The notes under the pieces were generated by a model. The model searched no databases and was not told the DNA's origin. It saw nothing but the letters and a program-made list of their open reading frames with translations. Shown here one piece after another: positions 63,330-64,000 of a stretch of 64,000 bases of DNA. The stretch is from Prorocentrum cordatum (lineage: Eukaryota > Sar > Dinophyceae > Prorocentrales > Prorocentraceae): NCBI GenBank assembly GCA_963575745.1, contig CAUYUJ010019887.1:104918-168917 (forward strand), in the 5' to 3' direction. A program made the translations under genes and the position numbers. Each line of letters begins with the position of its first letter. Positions within the stretch are counted from its first letter, which is position 1.

Positions 63330-63395
63330 CCTCCTCCTCCTCCTCCTCCTCCTCCTCCTCCTCCTCCTCCTCCTCCTCCTCCTCCTCCTCCTCCC
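63330..63395. repeat. (CCT)n microsatellite
   Basis: Pure CCT directly upstream of the relict leader. It encodes a false poly-Glu N-terminus on the minus strand. Confidence 0.97.
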
Positions 63396-63519
63396 CCGGG
63401 GTGGTTTCCGTCGGCGGCGCCTCGTCGAGGGCCGGCCTGGTTTCGGGGTGCCGGGATCGCCCCGAAGGGCCGCCGGAGAGCCGAACTCCGAGCCGGAAAC
63501 CACGGGGCAGCGTCAAGTA

Positions 63520-63695
63520 CAGTCGGGGCCCTGAAGAAGGAACCCTTTTTGTTGGGGAGGGGCTCCGCGTGCCTTAAGTGTTTCACAGCTTGCCTCAGGT
63601 GTTCCTGATGTTTTCGATAGGAGCCCGAAGTTTAACTCATGGACAGAAGGGGCCTCGTTCCTTATTTCGGGTTCCTTAGGTCAACGCCCCGACTG
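63520..63695. mobile_element. Family X element, copy 2
   Basis: cagtcggggccctgaagaag-gaaccc to gggttccttaggtcaacgcc-ccgactg: perfect CAGTCGGGGC inverted ends. Interior gttggggaggggctc, as at 60250. Confidence 0.8.
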
Positions 63696-63750
63696 AAGGG
63701 GATGGGCCCGGGGGGGGGTACGCATCGACCCACGATCGCGAATGGGTTTC

Positions 63751-63911
63751 AGGAGGAAAAGAAACACACAGACACAATTAATCCTCGATCCCCCAGAAAA
63801 TATGGGAAAATATGGGAAGTGGTGGGGAAGACAAAAACCCAGAAAATATAGGAAAATATAGGGAATCTTTGTATTTGTGTGTATTTATTTGTGTGTCCCA
63901 GGGCCCCTTCA
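63751..63911 (+). mobile_element. Family D element, copy 5, with 6/7-bp target duplication
   Basis: aggaggaaaagaaacacaca to cccagggccccttca, between GGGTTTC (63744-63750) and GGGTTGC (63912-63918). Confidence 0.85.
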
Positions 63912-63978
63912 GGGTTGCCGATGGGGGCCAAAGAGCCCGCCCCGCCCAGGAGCGTGCGGGTTCGCCATCGGAGGCCCA

Positions 63979-64000
63979 CAGTGGGGGCCCTTGCCAAGAA
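63979..64000 (+). mobile_element. Family F element, left end only, cut by the window border
   Basis: acagtgggggcccttgccaa-gaa matches the left end of F copies at 35745 and 13763. Confidence 0.6.

Noticed and set aside
63238-63516. N-terminal extension of the retrogene into poly-Glu
   Set aside because: The extension is the (CCT)n tract upstream of the relict leader, so it is outside the ancestral mRNA.

Overview
The window reads as nuclear DNA of a dinoflagellate or close relative. Three copies of a dinoflagellate-type spliced leader (CCGTAGCCA...GGCTCAAG) are fossilised in the DNA: a tandem pair at 52237-52270 and one at 63306-63326. The second sits directly upstream of an intronless gene, the known mark of an mRNA that was trans-spliced, reverse transcribed and reinserted. 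Two inferred introns use GC-AG, one GA-AG and one GT-AG boundaries, which also fits. The DNA is GC-rich, very gene-poor and packed with microsatellites, minisatellites and short inverted-repeat elements. The species cannot be fixed from this window. There is one assembly gap (49257-49356, 100 N).

Coding content is small. The best-supported items are (1) a plus-strand AN1 zinc-finger gene in at least three exons (56256-56308, 60747-60816, 60994-about 61105); (2) a minus-strand intronless retrogene for a 363-residue protein with a PHD-like Cys/His cluster (62146-63237); (3) a broken minus-strand non-LTR retrotransposon tail with an RNase H domain (37700-40050); and (4) a plus-strand open frame with about 30 FG motifs, probably an exon of an FG nucleoporin (47664-48887), with smaller FG/PF-rich islands upstream. 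Several further GC-rich open islands between repeats are listed as low-confidence exons.

The rest is repeat families. At least ten dispersed families of about 100-400 bp recur; I name them A-F, N, Q, S, T and X. Many have terminal inverted repeats and several copies still show 8-bp target-site duplications. In three places (60814-60998, 59422-59574, 51115-51321) the duplicated target holds AG|G(C/T/A), so the left copy can act as a splice donor and the right copy as an acceptor, and removing the element restores a reading frame. The clearest case restores an exact AN1 zinc-finger consensus. I therefore read these families as introner-like elements: mobile units that make new introns. This is the most interesting system in the window.

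Layout: 1-5 kb GT/AT/ATC/CCT microsatellites with C, E, F and S elements; 5-9 kb GC-rich islands and a CA-rich segment duplicated again at 49.4-50.2 kb; 9.4-12.9 kb an 869-bp direct repeat flanking a GCGC-rich tract; 13-17 kb A and F elements and a 370-bp higher-order array; 17-22.5 kb many inverted elements; 23.1-25.1 kb a 102-bp minisatellite running into an ATC tract; 25.2-32.6 kb repeated composites with CAA tracts and 'aggaagtctc' arrays; 32.6-37.5 kb elements D, S, A, C, B and F with exon-like islands; 37.7-40.4 kb the LINE tail; 41-49 kb microsatellites, minisatellites and FG islands; 49.4-55 kb duplicated segment, Q, A and T elements and an SL relict; 55-61.1 kb the AN1 gene region; 62-63.3 kb the retrogene; then X, D and F elements to the end.
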